Shown here: piece by piece, positions 44,797-52,946 of the stretch
Position numbering within the stretch: the first letter of the stretch is position 1
Layout of the letters: each line of letters starts with the position of its first letter
Assembly: GCA_964019655.1 (NCBI GenBank)
Contig: CAXHTR010000001.1
Coordinates: 992,001 to 1,056,000, forward strand
Reading direction: 5' to 3'
DNA length: 64,000 nucleotides
Source: Perkinsela sp. pyNocScin1
Lineage: Eukaryota > Euglenozoa > Kinetoplastea > Prokinetoplastida > Perkinselidae
Program-made: the position numbers and the translations under genes
Notes under the pieces: model-generated
Seen by the model: the letters and a program-made list of their open reading frames with translations, nothing else
What the model was told of the DNA's origin: nothing
Databases searched by the model: none

Positions 44797-47254
44797 TGCT
44801 GTATATGGCTCTTTCAGGAGAGGAGTGAAAACGCCTACGCACTCGGGCGCCTCGGTAACCCTTTCGATAGCGACAACACCACATGCTACACGCATGCTCG
44901 GTAGCAGTTCATCTCAGTGCCATGAACCCAGCGCGATGCTGGACATTGGGAATTACAAAGCTGCGCGATTTCTGATCGAGGGTGGACTTACTGCAGATAC
45001 TCCCGAAAGTGAGTCGCTTCGAGATGAGCTACCAGCGGACAAAGCCCTTAACCAGGGCACTTCGATTACTTTTCCAACTCCATACGGAGACGTACAAGCA
45101 GTTGTCAGCCAAACGAGAAGTAATGGTACCAAGAGCATTACCACGAGGGAAATTGCTAATGGAACTGCTAGTGCCAAATTCGAAGCAAAGTTGTGTACGC
45201 AGCGAACTGATGCTTATGCATCAGAAAGCGTTCTCCGTGAAGTGGCTCAAGTACATTTCCATGAGCCTAATTTATCAACAAAGTACCTTTGTAATCTCTA
45301 TGTGGAGCATTTCTTTTCTGAAAAAAGCTCGCTGAGAAAGAATCAGCTTCAAAATGCAGTAGGAAATAATTTCACAAGCTTCGCGATCGTCGGTAGGTCT
45401 GGGACAGGTAAAACATCAGGAATCACACAAATCTCTGCATTCGTTGCGTCCTTGTGGAAATCCAAAAAAGCAAAGACGGAAGATATTCCCATTTTTGTGC
45501 ATGTAAATCTCACTGATATCATCCCACAGGATGCAGACCTTGGAATAATCGAACATATCAACGCGCTCAACGGCAATTTGCAGCAGATATTCAATACGTG
45601 CAAATCATCGGCGCCGTATCTTCTCATTTTCGATGGGATGTCAGACGTGTTCGCAAAAAACCCTGCAGCTCAGCTCGAGCACGCGGGCGAAACGCCTGAA
45701 GGCTTTTACCACCCATTCGTGAAAAACTTTTTGATTCACGCAATTGATGCGTTTCTCGACGAAGAGCGGCGGTCTTCCTCGAGCGATAAGCGAGCGGTGA
45801 CCTTTGTGTTTCGAGATAAAACTGAAGTGCCAGAGAGGCTCAGTGGGTTACATAAGATACAACATTGTATTGACTTTGATGTTCAAGCTCCCACCTGTGA
45901 CGCTGCTGCCCTTCGAGCGTTTTGTAATACGACTGGAATAGACGTGGAACTGTGGCTCAATAGCATTTCAGGTGAGTCATTCACCTCGCGGTGCGAAAAG
46001 TGTACGAAATTTGCATCAAGCCAGCACTTTCAGAGTCTTTACATGCTTTTCCGATTTCAGGGCCGGACAGAGAATCAAAAGCCATCTAAAATTGACGTTA
46101 TCAAAGACTCAATCATGCATTGCAGTGAAGGTGCAACGTGCACGCTATTAGGAAAACACTCAATTCAAGCAATACCGTGCTGCTGGCTGCACCGAATTCG
46201 AGAGCAGACGAAAGGATGGTCATTATCTGAAATTATGAATTTAGCCCGCTTCTTCTCGAGCGATGGATCGTGGTCCCCGAGCAAAACGCTTGCTTACATC
46301 CAGTCATATCGATCGCTATCCATGCGGCAAGTTGCCGGCCCGCAGCAGCTCGATTCGCTATATTTTGGCGCACGAAAGGACGAGCATGGACGAAATTTTG
46401 ACTTCCACGACGAAAGTGGCGCATGGGCGGCGCTCGAGCGCGTGCTATTTCGGCCGCTTGAAAGAGCGCTGAGCGGGTCGCCCGCTGAGATGCCTCGAGG
46501 GGTGCTCATACACGGCCCGAGCGGAAGTGGTAAAACCACGCTTTTATCGGCGATAGAGCAGCGTTTTACTGGCACAAAGCGCAACTTTGATTTTTCGTCA
46601 TGCCCGAATGAGGCTCAGCACATTGAAGGGCACCAAGTGAATATTCTCAGAATAGACGCCGCAAGCATAATTTCAAAGTTTGTCGGGCAGTCTGAGATGA
46701 ACCTCGCAGCGCTGTTCGCGAGAGCTCGCGCATTGCAGCCGTGTATCATTCTTGCTGACCATATTGAACAAATCATTGGTGTACGACGGGATGCGAATGA
46801 AACAGGCAGCCACGAAGAGCGCCTCCTAACGACATTCTTGACTGAGATGAGCGGCCTTTACACAGACCCCACATCGCCTGAAATGCTTGTTTTTATCGGA
46901 GCGACACATTTTCCAATTGCGACAATCGACCCCGCTGCGCTCCGAGCAGGTCGCTTTGACGTTCATTTATCATTGGCGTGTGAAATGGACTCTGTCGCTG
47001 TGGTTCGCGTACTTCATAGATGCCTCGCCAAAACGCCTCATTGCCTATCTGAAGCTGTTTTAAAGGCTCTTGCTGATCACTTGGTTGCACGGACTTTAGC
47101 CCAGAAAGGTGTGATCGCGGATGCCATCCAGCTCGTACGAAGCATGGCCTGGAAGGCATTAGCAAGAGATGCGCCCGCCGTGGAAGACCATGATGCGATT
47201 TCCTCCATGGAGCAATCGTCGAAAGAAGCAATATTTTTGACTGTTCCCTCCTGA
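44789..47254 (+). CDS. Tandem AAA+ protein with degenerate ATPase sites
   Basis: 821 residues with two AAA+ domains. D1 (about 195-400) has Walker A GRSGTGKTS but a Walker B of LLIFDGMSD, with no catalytic Glu. D2 (about 540-780) has GPSGSGKTTLL, FVGQSEMNLAALFARAR, then a Walker B reading IILADHIEQ, where the usual Glu is His, and a sensor-1 segment reading IGATHFP, where the usual Asn is His. The arginine-finger segment LRAGRFD is kept. Overall order resembles CDC48/AFG2/PEX1-PEX6 type II ATPases. It may bind but hardly hydrolyse ATP, and might work as the inactive partner in a heterohexamer. ATG 44789 is used; ATG at about 44898 (MLGSSSS) is an alternative. Confidence 0.72.
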   Translation: MNDAVYGSFRRGVKTPTHSGASVTLSIATTPHATRMLGSSSSQCHEPSAMLDIGNYKAARFLIEGGLTADTPESESLRDELPADKALNQGTSITFPTPYGDVQAVVSQTRSNGTKSITTREIANGTASAKFEAKLCTQRTDAYASESVLREVAQVHFHEPNLSTKYLCNLYVEHFFSEKSSLRKNQLQNAVGNNFTSFAIVGRSGTGKTSGITQISAFVASLWKSKKAKTEDIPIFVHVNLTDIIPQDADLGIIEHINALNGNLQQIFNTCKSSAPYLLIFDGMSDVFAKNPAAQLEHAGETPEGFYHPFVKNFLIHAIDAFLDEERRSSSSDKRAVTFVFRDKTEVPERLSGLHKIQHCIDFDVQAPTCDAAALRAFCNTTGIDVELWLNSISGESFTSRCEKCTKFASSQHFQSLYMLFRFQGRTENQKPSKIDVIKDSIMHCSEGATCTLLGKHSIQAIPCCWLHRIREQTKGWSLSEIMNLARFFSSDGSWSPSKTLAYIQSYRSLSMRQVAGPQQLDSLYFGARKDEHGRNFDFHDESGAWAALERVLFRPLERALSGSPAEMPRGVLIHGPSGSGKTTLLSAIEQRFTGTKRNFDFSSCPNEAQHIEGHQVNILRIDAASIISKFVGQSEMNLAALFARARALQPCIILADHIEQIIGVRRDANETGSHEERLLTTFLTEMSGLYTDPTSPEMLVFIGATHFPIATIDPAALRAGRFDVHLSLACEMDSVAVVRVLHRCLAKTPHCLSEAVLKALADHLVARTLAQKGVIADAIQLVRSMAWKALARDAPAVEDHDAISSMEQSSKEAIFLTVPS

Positions 47255-47345
47255 TCTTTCTTGTTGTGTCTACGAGCGAATTTTCGCAGCTTCCAGAATC
47301 TCCGCATGTATTTTATTTGAGGTCTATTCACTTTCAAACTAAGAA

Positions 47346-47828
47346 ATGGAATCTTCCGGCCAGTCAGGAATTCAGCTCGAATCGCTCACGAATGAGCAGC
47401 TCCAGCAGCTGCGCAAGCAGTTCGCGGGCGACATTCCGTCTCTAGAGCAGCTCTACCTCACGCTGAAATCGGGAAGAGAAAAATTCAGCATGGCCCGGGA
47501 GAGTTTGAATACTTTCGCCTCTCAGAACACAAATGCGGAGTCTTCGTACACCAAGCAGGCGTCCCTTCTCCCGCTGACGAGCTCCCTGTATGTCCATGCA
47601 CGTATTCCAGAGGTGCGTAAAGTCCTTGTGGATGTCGGTGCGAAGTATTTCATCAAAATGTCCCCCGAGCGAGCGATAAAGTACTACGACGCCAGGTGTG
47701 ACCACTTGTACGGCGAGCTGCAAAAGGTCTCACAGGCTCTGCAGAAGAAGTCGGGGGAGGTCCAGATGATCGACCAGGTCATCATGACCCGGGCGAAGAT
47801 GGCCGAGAAATCTGGCGCATCAGCCTAG
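47346..47828 (+). CDS. PFD5: Prefoldin subunit 5
   Basis: 160 residues, alpha-type prefoldin. An N-terminal coiled-coil helix (LTNEQLQQLRKQFAGDIPSLE, about 12-32) leads into the beta-hairpin core with LLPLTSSLYVHARI (about 74-87), which is the subunit-5 signature LVPLTSSMYVPG, and VLVDVGAKYFIKM. A C-terminal helix follows (LYGELQKVSQALQKKSGEVQ). Prefoldin is a hexamer that captures nascent actin and tubulin and hands them to TRiC, of which CCT2 is encoded at 16802. Length and hairpin positions match the family, so the protein is probably complete. Confidence 0.93.
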   Translation: MESSGQSGIQLESLTNEQLQQLRKQFAGDIPSLEQLYLTLKSGREKFSMARESLNTFASQNTNAESSYTKQASLLPLTSSLYVHARIPEVRKVLVDVGAKYFIKMSPERAIKYYDARCDHLYGELQKVSQALQKKSGEVQMIDQVIMTRAKMAEKSGASA

Positions 47829-47902
47829 GCCGATGTTTCTTGTGGCACTTAGTAAAAAATATCGCTAAGAAATACTTTCATTCATTTCCTTTCTCTTTCT
47901 AC

Positions 47903-47908
47903 ATGTAA
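47903..47908 (+). promoter_or_regulatory. Start-stop uORF overlapping the BUD23 start (ATGTAATG)
   Basis: ATG-TAA shares its final A with the main ATG at 47908. A pyrimidine tract (about 47883-47900) lies immediately before it with no AG in between; the last upstream AG is at about 47870. Confidence 0.45.
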
Positions 47909-48972
47909 TGGTTGGACGCCGCCCAGAGCACAGTGCGCCAGCAGACATCGTTTACAACGCCAGCGCGGCGTTCAAGTATCGGACGAACAACCGTATGAAC
48001 AAGATTCAAAAGGACATGGCTGAGCGCGCCCTTGAGCTTCTGCGGATCTCGCCGATTTTGGCCACGAGGCGACGTGGAGGTCGGTCCAACCGCCGCTCAC
48101 CGCACGCAACACCAAAGCTCATCCTCGACATCGGCTGCGGTATCGGTCTAAGTGGAGAGGTTATTGAGCAGTACGGCCACTACTGGCAGGGCATCGATAT
48201 AAGCCCAGACATGATAGCAGTCGCGTTCGATAAGCGTGCAGAGGACGAAAACCTCGACGACTCGAACGACTCAATGGTGGCCGGAGACATTGGGTGTGGG
48301 CTCCCCTACCGACCAGCAACCTTCGATGCTGTCGTGAGCATCAGTACGCTGCAATGGCTCTGTAACGCTGATAGAAAGGATCACATACCCCAGCGCCGGC
48401 TCAAGCGCTTCTTCGAATCGCTCTTCATGTGCCTCGCCCGCGGCGGCAAGGCGGTATTTCAGCTGTACCCTGAGAACGACAAGCAGATGCACATGATTAT
48501 GAACAGCGCGAAGCGTGCGGGCTTCGGTGGTGGCGTGGTTCTTGACTACCCAAACTCCACAACAGCGAAAAAGTACTACCTCGTCCTTCAGACGGACAAT
48601 GAGCACGCACGCATGGCCGAAACACCCGTACCAGTCACTAGTGAGCCAAAGCAGCCACGAAAGCGAATGCGCAGCGATGACCTCATGGATAATAGTAGCG
48701 ACAGCGGGGAAACATCAGATTCTGGTGATGAAACTGCTGACGAGGAAGAGCCCATTGCGATTGATCAAGATGATGCCCCTGCCGGACCACCTCCATCCGC
48801 GATGCGCCGTGCGGAGCGGAAACGGCGAATGCAGATGCGTAGAGCAGGCTGGAGGCCTAAGAAGGGTACGAAGTCGTGGATAAGGCTCAAGAAAGAGCAG
48901 CAGCGCATGGTTGGAAAGAAAACTGCGAATGACAGCAAATACACTGGAAGGAAGCGGCAAAGGCGTTTTTGA
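47908..48972 (+). CDS. BUD23: 18S rRNA (guanine-N7) methyltransferase
   Basis: 354 residues. The N-terminus RRPEHSAPADIVYNASAAFKY matches the BUD23/WBSCR22 start and confirms ATG 47908. The SAM-binding motif I is LILDIGCGIGLSGE (about 72-85), followed by YWQGIDISPDM (motif II) and GLPYRPATFDAVVSISTLQWL (motif IV region). The C-terminal 100 residues hold an acidic Ser/Asp stretch (DNSSDSGETSDSGDE) and a strongly basic end (RRAERKRRMQMRRAG, KYTGRKRQRRF) that should direct it to the nucleolus. The tail is longer than in yeast or human. BUD23 modifies one G in 18S rRNA together with TRM112 and is needed for 40S maturation. Confidence 0.95.
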   Translation: MVGRRPEHSAPADIVYNASAAFKYRTNNRMNKIQKDMAERALELLRISPILATRRRGGRSNRRSPHATPKLILDIGCGIGLSGEVIEQYGHYWQGIDISPDMIAVAFDKRAEDENLDDSNDSMVAGDIGCGLPYRPATFDAVVSISTLQWLCNADRKDHIPQRRLKRFFESLFMCLARGGKAVFQLYPENDKQMHMIMNSAKRAGFGGGVVLDYPNSTTAKKYYLVLQTDNEHARMAETPVPVTSEPKQPRKRMRSDDLMDNSSDSGETSDSGDETADEEEPIAIDQDDAPAGPPPSAMRRAERKRRMQMRRAGWRPKKGTKSWIRLKKEQQRMVGKKTANDSKYTGRKRQRRF

Positions 48973-49045
48973 GTAAATATATCATACGTACAGCAAAACA
49001 GGGCAGTACTACTTATATATGCTTGCCTACTTGGTACTTTATATT

Positions 49046-49054
49046 ATGCGCTGA
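49046..49054 (+). promoter_or_regulatory. Two-codon uORF with TGA overlapping the next start (TGATG)
   Basis: ATG-CGC-TGA ends on the first base of the main ATG at 49054. The 81-base leader before it has no clear pyrimidine tract. Confidence 0.4.
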
Positions 49055-49833
49055 TGAGAAGAAACGAAGCGAAGAAGGCAGACGGTATGCGTCAGCTGTA
49101 CCTCAACTCAGAGAAGCTGTGTGATCCCGAAGACTTGACGAATAGCGACTACTCGAGGCACGCGGCTACTGTGAACCCGCTGCTTATTGACTTTCCACGG
49201 CAATGCGTGCAGAAGGCGAAGTCAGACGAGGAGACGCGGGAGCTCATCAGCAAGTACTCAAAGGGCCCTGAAATAGCCATCGTGAACTACACGCAGGGCA
49301 ACTGCATGTCTTGCAACGCCCTCGCTAAAATATCAGAGTTCCTCTGCCACAGCATGACAAAGAGCTACCCCAAGCTCCGCTTCATCGAAGTGAACCGCGA
49401 AGACGCGCCTGACATCACCCGTGACATGGTCCGCTTTCCACAGGTCAAAGCGTATTCGCAGGGTGAGTCGACGCCCATCGACTTCAAGCCACCGTCCGAC
49501 TTTCGCGACTCGACGTATAAGAGAGTAAAGCATGAAATAGAGAGACGGAAGGAAACCGGTCGTGCAGTAAGCGCACTCCAGGCGGAGGAGATGTACTACG
49601 CGATGTCAGCGCCTGCCATGACGATTATCTTGGAGGAAAGTATTTGCACGTACTACCTCAAAACACAGGCGGTTTTGCACAATTACTGGGGCCAAATATC
49701 GAAGCGGCGATCGTGGTTTTACAAAAAGTTCATACAGCCTATCGGTAAAGACGCGCCGGCGGACAGCAAACCAGTGAAGCATCTTTTCGGTGTGAATATA
49801 AACTCGCAGAAAGGGGAAGAGCAAAAGAAATAG
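49054..49833 (+). CDS. Thioredoxin-fold protein, unknown role
   Basis: 259 residues. Residues about 60-150 fit a thioredoxin-like fold: EIAIVNYTQGNCMSCNALAKISEFL, with a CMSC pair in the active-site position, then LRFIEVNREDAPDITRDMVRFPQVKAYSQG, including a Pro where the cis-Pro of thioredoxins would be. The canonical W-C-G-P-C is not present, so oxidoreductase activity is uncertain, although the C-x-x-C is. The C-terminal 100 residues are basic and helical (RRKETGRAVSALQAEEMYY, then QISKRRSWFYKKF). No clear signal or transit peptide is seen (MRRNEAKKADGMRQLYL is hydrophilic). I cannot name the orthologue. Confidence 0.65.
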   Translation: MRRNEAKKADGMRQLYLNSEKLCDPEDLTNSDYSRHAATVNPLLIDFPRQCVQKAKSDEETRELISKYSKGPEIAIVNYTQGNCMSCNALAKISEFLCHSMTKSYPKLRFIEVNREDAPDITRDMVRFPQVKAYSQGESTPIDFKPPSDFRDSTYKRVKHEIERRKETGRAVSALQAEEMYYAMSAPAMTIILEESICTYYLKTQAVLHNYWGQISKRRSWFYKKFIQPIGKDAPADSKPVKHLFGVNINSQKGEEQKK

Positions 49834-49926
49834 CTCGCGAGTGCCGTAACTTTGCTATTGCCTATGCCTTTTATGGCATATGAGAGGGATAAAAGTTGAC
49901 CTTTGCTACATTTTTAATAAAAAATT

Positions 49927-52827
49927 ATGGCAGAGAAAGCTGCTGAGACACAAAAGCAGAAGAAGCAGGACCCGCATGACGCTGACAAGGCCATTGCGGA
50001 AGAAGTCGAGCTTCTCCTTACGCGCATCGAGGATGGTGACATTGCCGTGCGATCTGCTGCGCTCACACAGCTACGAACCAAGCTTCGCCAAGGCAAGGGG
50101 TCGGTGACGAGCTTACCCAAGCCGCTGAAGTATCTCCGTGCGAAAGTTGACCGCCTTGTCGCTGTCCATGCCACGCTTGTTTGTGATACACAGAGAGAGT
50201 CAGAGGCACTGTTGAAAAGCCTTGCAGATCTAATTTCTTTTGTGATGACCATGTACGCGGCCGGTGATGCGAAGCTTGAGGCACTCGGATCATCCTTGTA
50301 TTGGAAGCAGTCTGGTAATATCAATGAGCTGGAGATATGGGGTCATGAGTACGTGCGCCACTTGACAGCAGAGGTCATCGAGGCGTTCCAGAGCAAGGCA
50401 GAGTCTTTTGAGCCCCTCATGCAGGCTATCTTAGAGTTTGAATTCAGTCATAATGGTGAAATTCACGCGACGGATTTCTTGCTCGAGCTGAACCAGCTCG
50501 ACCGCCTTGAGCCCTTTATGAATGAGTCCAACTTTGATGCGATCGGTAAATATTTGAAAGCTGTCGCAGACTACCTGCCCAAGGGAGAGGACATGAAGCT
50601 CCTTGCGTTTATCGGTAACGCGTACTATCGCTTTGGCTTTTTGGTGGATGCCGTTCGGTTTTGGCTTCGAGTCGGAGACATTCAGAAAGTACAGGACCTT
50701 CTCCTATCGAGCGAAGTTCATCACGCGCAGCGCCTTCAAATTGCGCACATTGTTGCAGTGCACGGGGGCGTTCTTACACCCGACTTCGCGCAAAAGCTTG
50801 AAGCCGCAGAGCCAGAAGTCAGTGGCACCCAGATGGTTGTTGATGGTGAGTCACCACAAGCCTCTGTCCTCCGCGTTCTACGAAACATCGACCGTGAGCG
50901 GTATCTTGAGCACCTGAGCTCGAAGCTCGACTCAGCAGGTGCGAAGAAGCCCGCAGATATTCTAAAAACAAGCTTTGACGCCACCCCGTCGCTCTTCTCT
51001 TTCAGCGACGACAAAAATAAATCGACAGACTGGACAAAGCTCGCGAAATGCGTTGTTGACTGCCTCGCCAACGCCGGCAGTGGGGAAGGCGGCTCGATCG
51101 AGCAGTCACTACAGAAAATCACCAATAAGGGCCATCAGGTGACAGCCATCGCTTCACAAGGGTTCTTACACATGTGGAAGCAGGAAAAGGCCCTGAACGC
51201 GCTCGAGGTACACGCGTCATCATCTGACGAGGGTGTCAGGGCTGGTGCTGCTTTCGCGATGGGCGCGGTGTTCGCTGGCTGTCCGTGCGCTGAGTATGAC
51301 CCCGCGTTCTCGCTCCTCTCTGAGCACATCCCACGAAACGTCATGCGTGGCGAGTCTCTCGAAGAGAACGACAAAATGCTCCGGATCACTTCCATCGTCG
51401 GTCTTGGTATCGCTCACGCGGGTACACTGGACACGCGCCTCGCAGATGAGCTCCTACCACTCTTGGTTGATGGAGAGGAAGACACTGACATCAAAAGCTT
51501 CGCGGCACTGGCGCTCGGTTTCGTATTCCTTGGGTCCATGCACCAGGACACTATTGAGGCGCTCACGATTGCGCTGATGGACAAGTCCGACGGCGACCTC
51601 GAGGTGCACCCGAGTCTCGTTTACATGATTCTCGGGCTCGCCTTGCTCTTCCTCGGTCACCGCGAAGAGGCTGACACAATGATTTTGACGACAAAGACTT
51701 TTCCGCGGGCCATTCAGTCGTTTGCAGAGAACGCGATCGTCTCACTTGCGTACGCTGGAACTGGTAATGTCATGCAGATTCAGCGCTTTCTCGCGCACTT
51801 GATGAAGCAATCTGCTGGGCAGGGTGAAGTCAAAGAAAATGAAGAGCCAGAGGGCACTACAAGCATGATGGAGGTTGACGATAGCGTTGCTGAGACGGAA
51901 GCTACCGATGCCGCGATTGATGAATCCTCTGAAAAGGCGATGATCGACAAGATACTCGCATCTGCGACTGGTGGTGCAGCGGCAGGTGCGCCAGAGCCTG
52001 TCCCAAAGGCAACAGAGCCCGCGAGCCCCATGTACCCGGATCGTGCGCTCGCAGTGCTTGGTATTGGCCTCATCACAATGGCCGAGGACATTGGCAACGA
52101 CATGTGCAAGCGCATGATGGACCACGTCTTGCAGTTCGGTGGTCCCGAGGCGCGGCGAGGCATTCCGCTGGCGCTGGCCTTCATGTCGATATCAGACCCC
52201 GGTGTTGCTGTCCTCGAGTCGCTCGCGAAGCTCAGCCATGACAGCGACACCATCACAGCGCAAAACGCAATCATCGGCATCGGATTTGCCGCCGCTGGGA
52301 CAAATAACAGCCGAGCGATTACGCTCCTGCGCAACCTCAACAGCTACTATGCGAAGAATGACAAGTTCCTCTTTCTGAGCCACTTCGCGATGGGACTCGT
52401 CTCGCTCGGGAAAGGTATGCTGACGCTGAGCCCACTGCACAGCGAGCGTTTTTTGCTCTCCAACGCGTCACTCGCGGGGCTTCTCGTCGTGGCCTTTTCC
52501 ATGATGAACCCGTCAAAGACGATTTTCGACTCGTTCCACTTTATGCTGCTCACGCTCATAACCGCGGCCCGCCCACAGGCTCTTCTGACGGTAGACACTG
52601 CGCTGAACCCGCACGACGTGACTGTGCGTGTCGGCTCAGCTGTGGACACAGTGGCTGCTGTTGGCAAAAAGAAGAGGCTCACTGGCTTTCAGACGCACGG
52701 CACACCAGCTTTGCTCAGCGCGCGCGACAATGCTGAGATTCCGGTTGGTGTGAATGATCCAGAAATCGACGCGCTCACGCCAGTCATAGAGGGCGTGGTC
52801 CTCGTCGAGAAGCGCAGCGCAGAGTGA
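49927..52827 (+). CDS. RPN1: 26S proteasome regulatory subunit Rpn1 (PSMD2)
   Basis: 966 residues, close to the family length. The N-terminal half has LTRIEDGDIAVRSAALTQLR, SLPKPLKYLRAKV and the strongly conserved WGHEYVRHLTAEV (about 138-150). The central toroid is a series of proteasome/cyclosome (PC) repeats of about 36 residues, for example SFAALALGFVFLGS, VYMILGLALLFLGH and AVLGIGLITMAEDI. An acidic insertion rich in Glu/Thr/Ser (about 630-690) interrupts the repeats. The C-terminus carries LTGFQTHGTPALLSARDNAEI (about 918-938), an Rpn1 hallmark. Rpn1 is the base scaffold that docks ubiquitin receptors and Ubp6. Confidence 0.96.
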   Translation: MAEKAAETQKQKKQDPHDADKAIAEEVELLLTRIEDGDIAVRSAALTQLRTKLRQGKGSVTSLPKPLKYLRAKVDRLVAVHATLVCDTQRESEALLKSLADLISFVMTMYAAGDAKLEALGSSLYWKQSGNINELEIWGHEYVRHLTAEVIEAFQSKAESFEPLMQAILEFEFSHNGEIHATDFLLELNQLDRLEPFMNESNFDAIGKYLKAVADYLPKGEDMKLLAFIGNAYYRFGFLVDAVRFWLRVGDIQKVQDLLLSSEVHHAQRLQIAHIVAVHGGVLTPDFAQKLEAAEPEVSGTQMVVDGESPQASVLRVLRNIDRERYLEHLSSKLDSAGAKKPADILKTSFDATPSLFSFSDDKNKSTDWTKLAKCVVDCLANAGSGEGGSIEQSLQKITNKGHQVTAIASQGFLHMWKQEKALNALEVHASSSDEGVRAGAAFAMGAVFAGCPCAEYDPAFSLLSEHIPRNVMRGESLEENDKMLRITSIVGLGIAHAGTLDTRLADELLPLLVDGEEDTDIKSFAALALGFVFLGSMHQDTIEALTIALMDKSDGDLEVHPSLVYMILGLALLFLGHREEADTMILTTKTFPRAIQSFAENAIVSLAYAGTGNVMQIQRFLAHLMKQSAGQGEVKENEEPEGTTSMMEVDDSVAETEATDAAIDESSEKAMIDKILASATGGAAAGAPEPVPKATEPASPMYPDRALAVLGIGLITMAEDIGNDMCKRMMDHVLQFGGPEARRGIPLALAFMSISDPGVAVLESLAKLSHDSDTITAQNAIIGIGFAAAGTNNSRAITLLRNLNSYYAKNDKFLFLSHFAMGLVSLGKGMLTLSPLHSERFLLSNASLAGLLVVAFSMMNPSKTIFDSFHFMLLTLITAARPQALLTVDTALNPHDVTVRVGSAVDTVAAVGKKKRLTGFQTHGTPALLSARDNAEIPVGVNDPEIDALTPVIEGVVLVEKRSAE

Positions 52828-52946
52828 TCAAAGCATGTAGAAATTTTGGTGCGAAGCTACTAGTGACAGCCTTGGCTAAATTCACTCTTGTTTTTTCAAC
52901 ATATGAAAAAAAATAAATTGTTGTGCTTTTCCTTTTTCGTCTTCAC

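Noticed and set aside
51742-52340. Minus-strand frames across RPN1
   Set aside because: Explained by codon bias of RPN1; they span conserved PC repeats of the sense gene.
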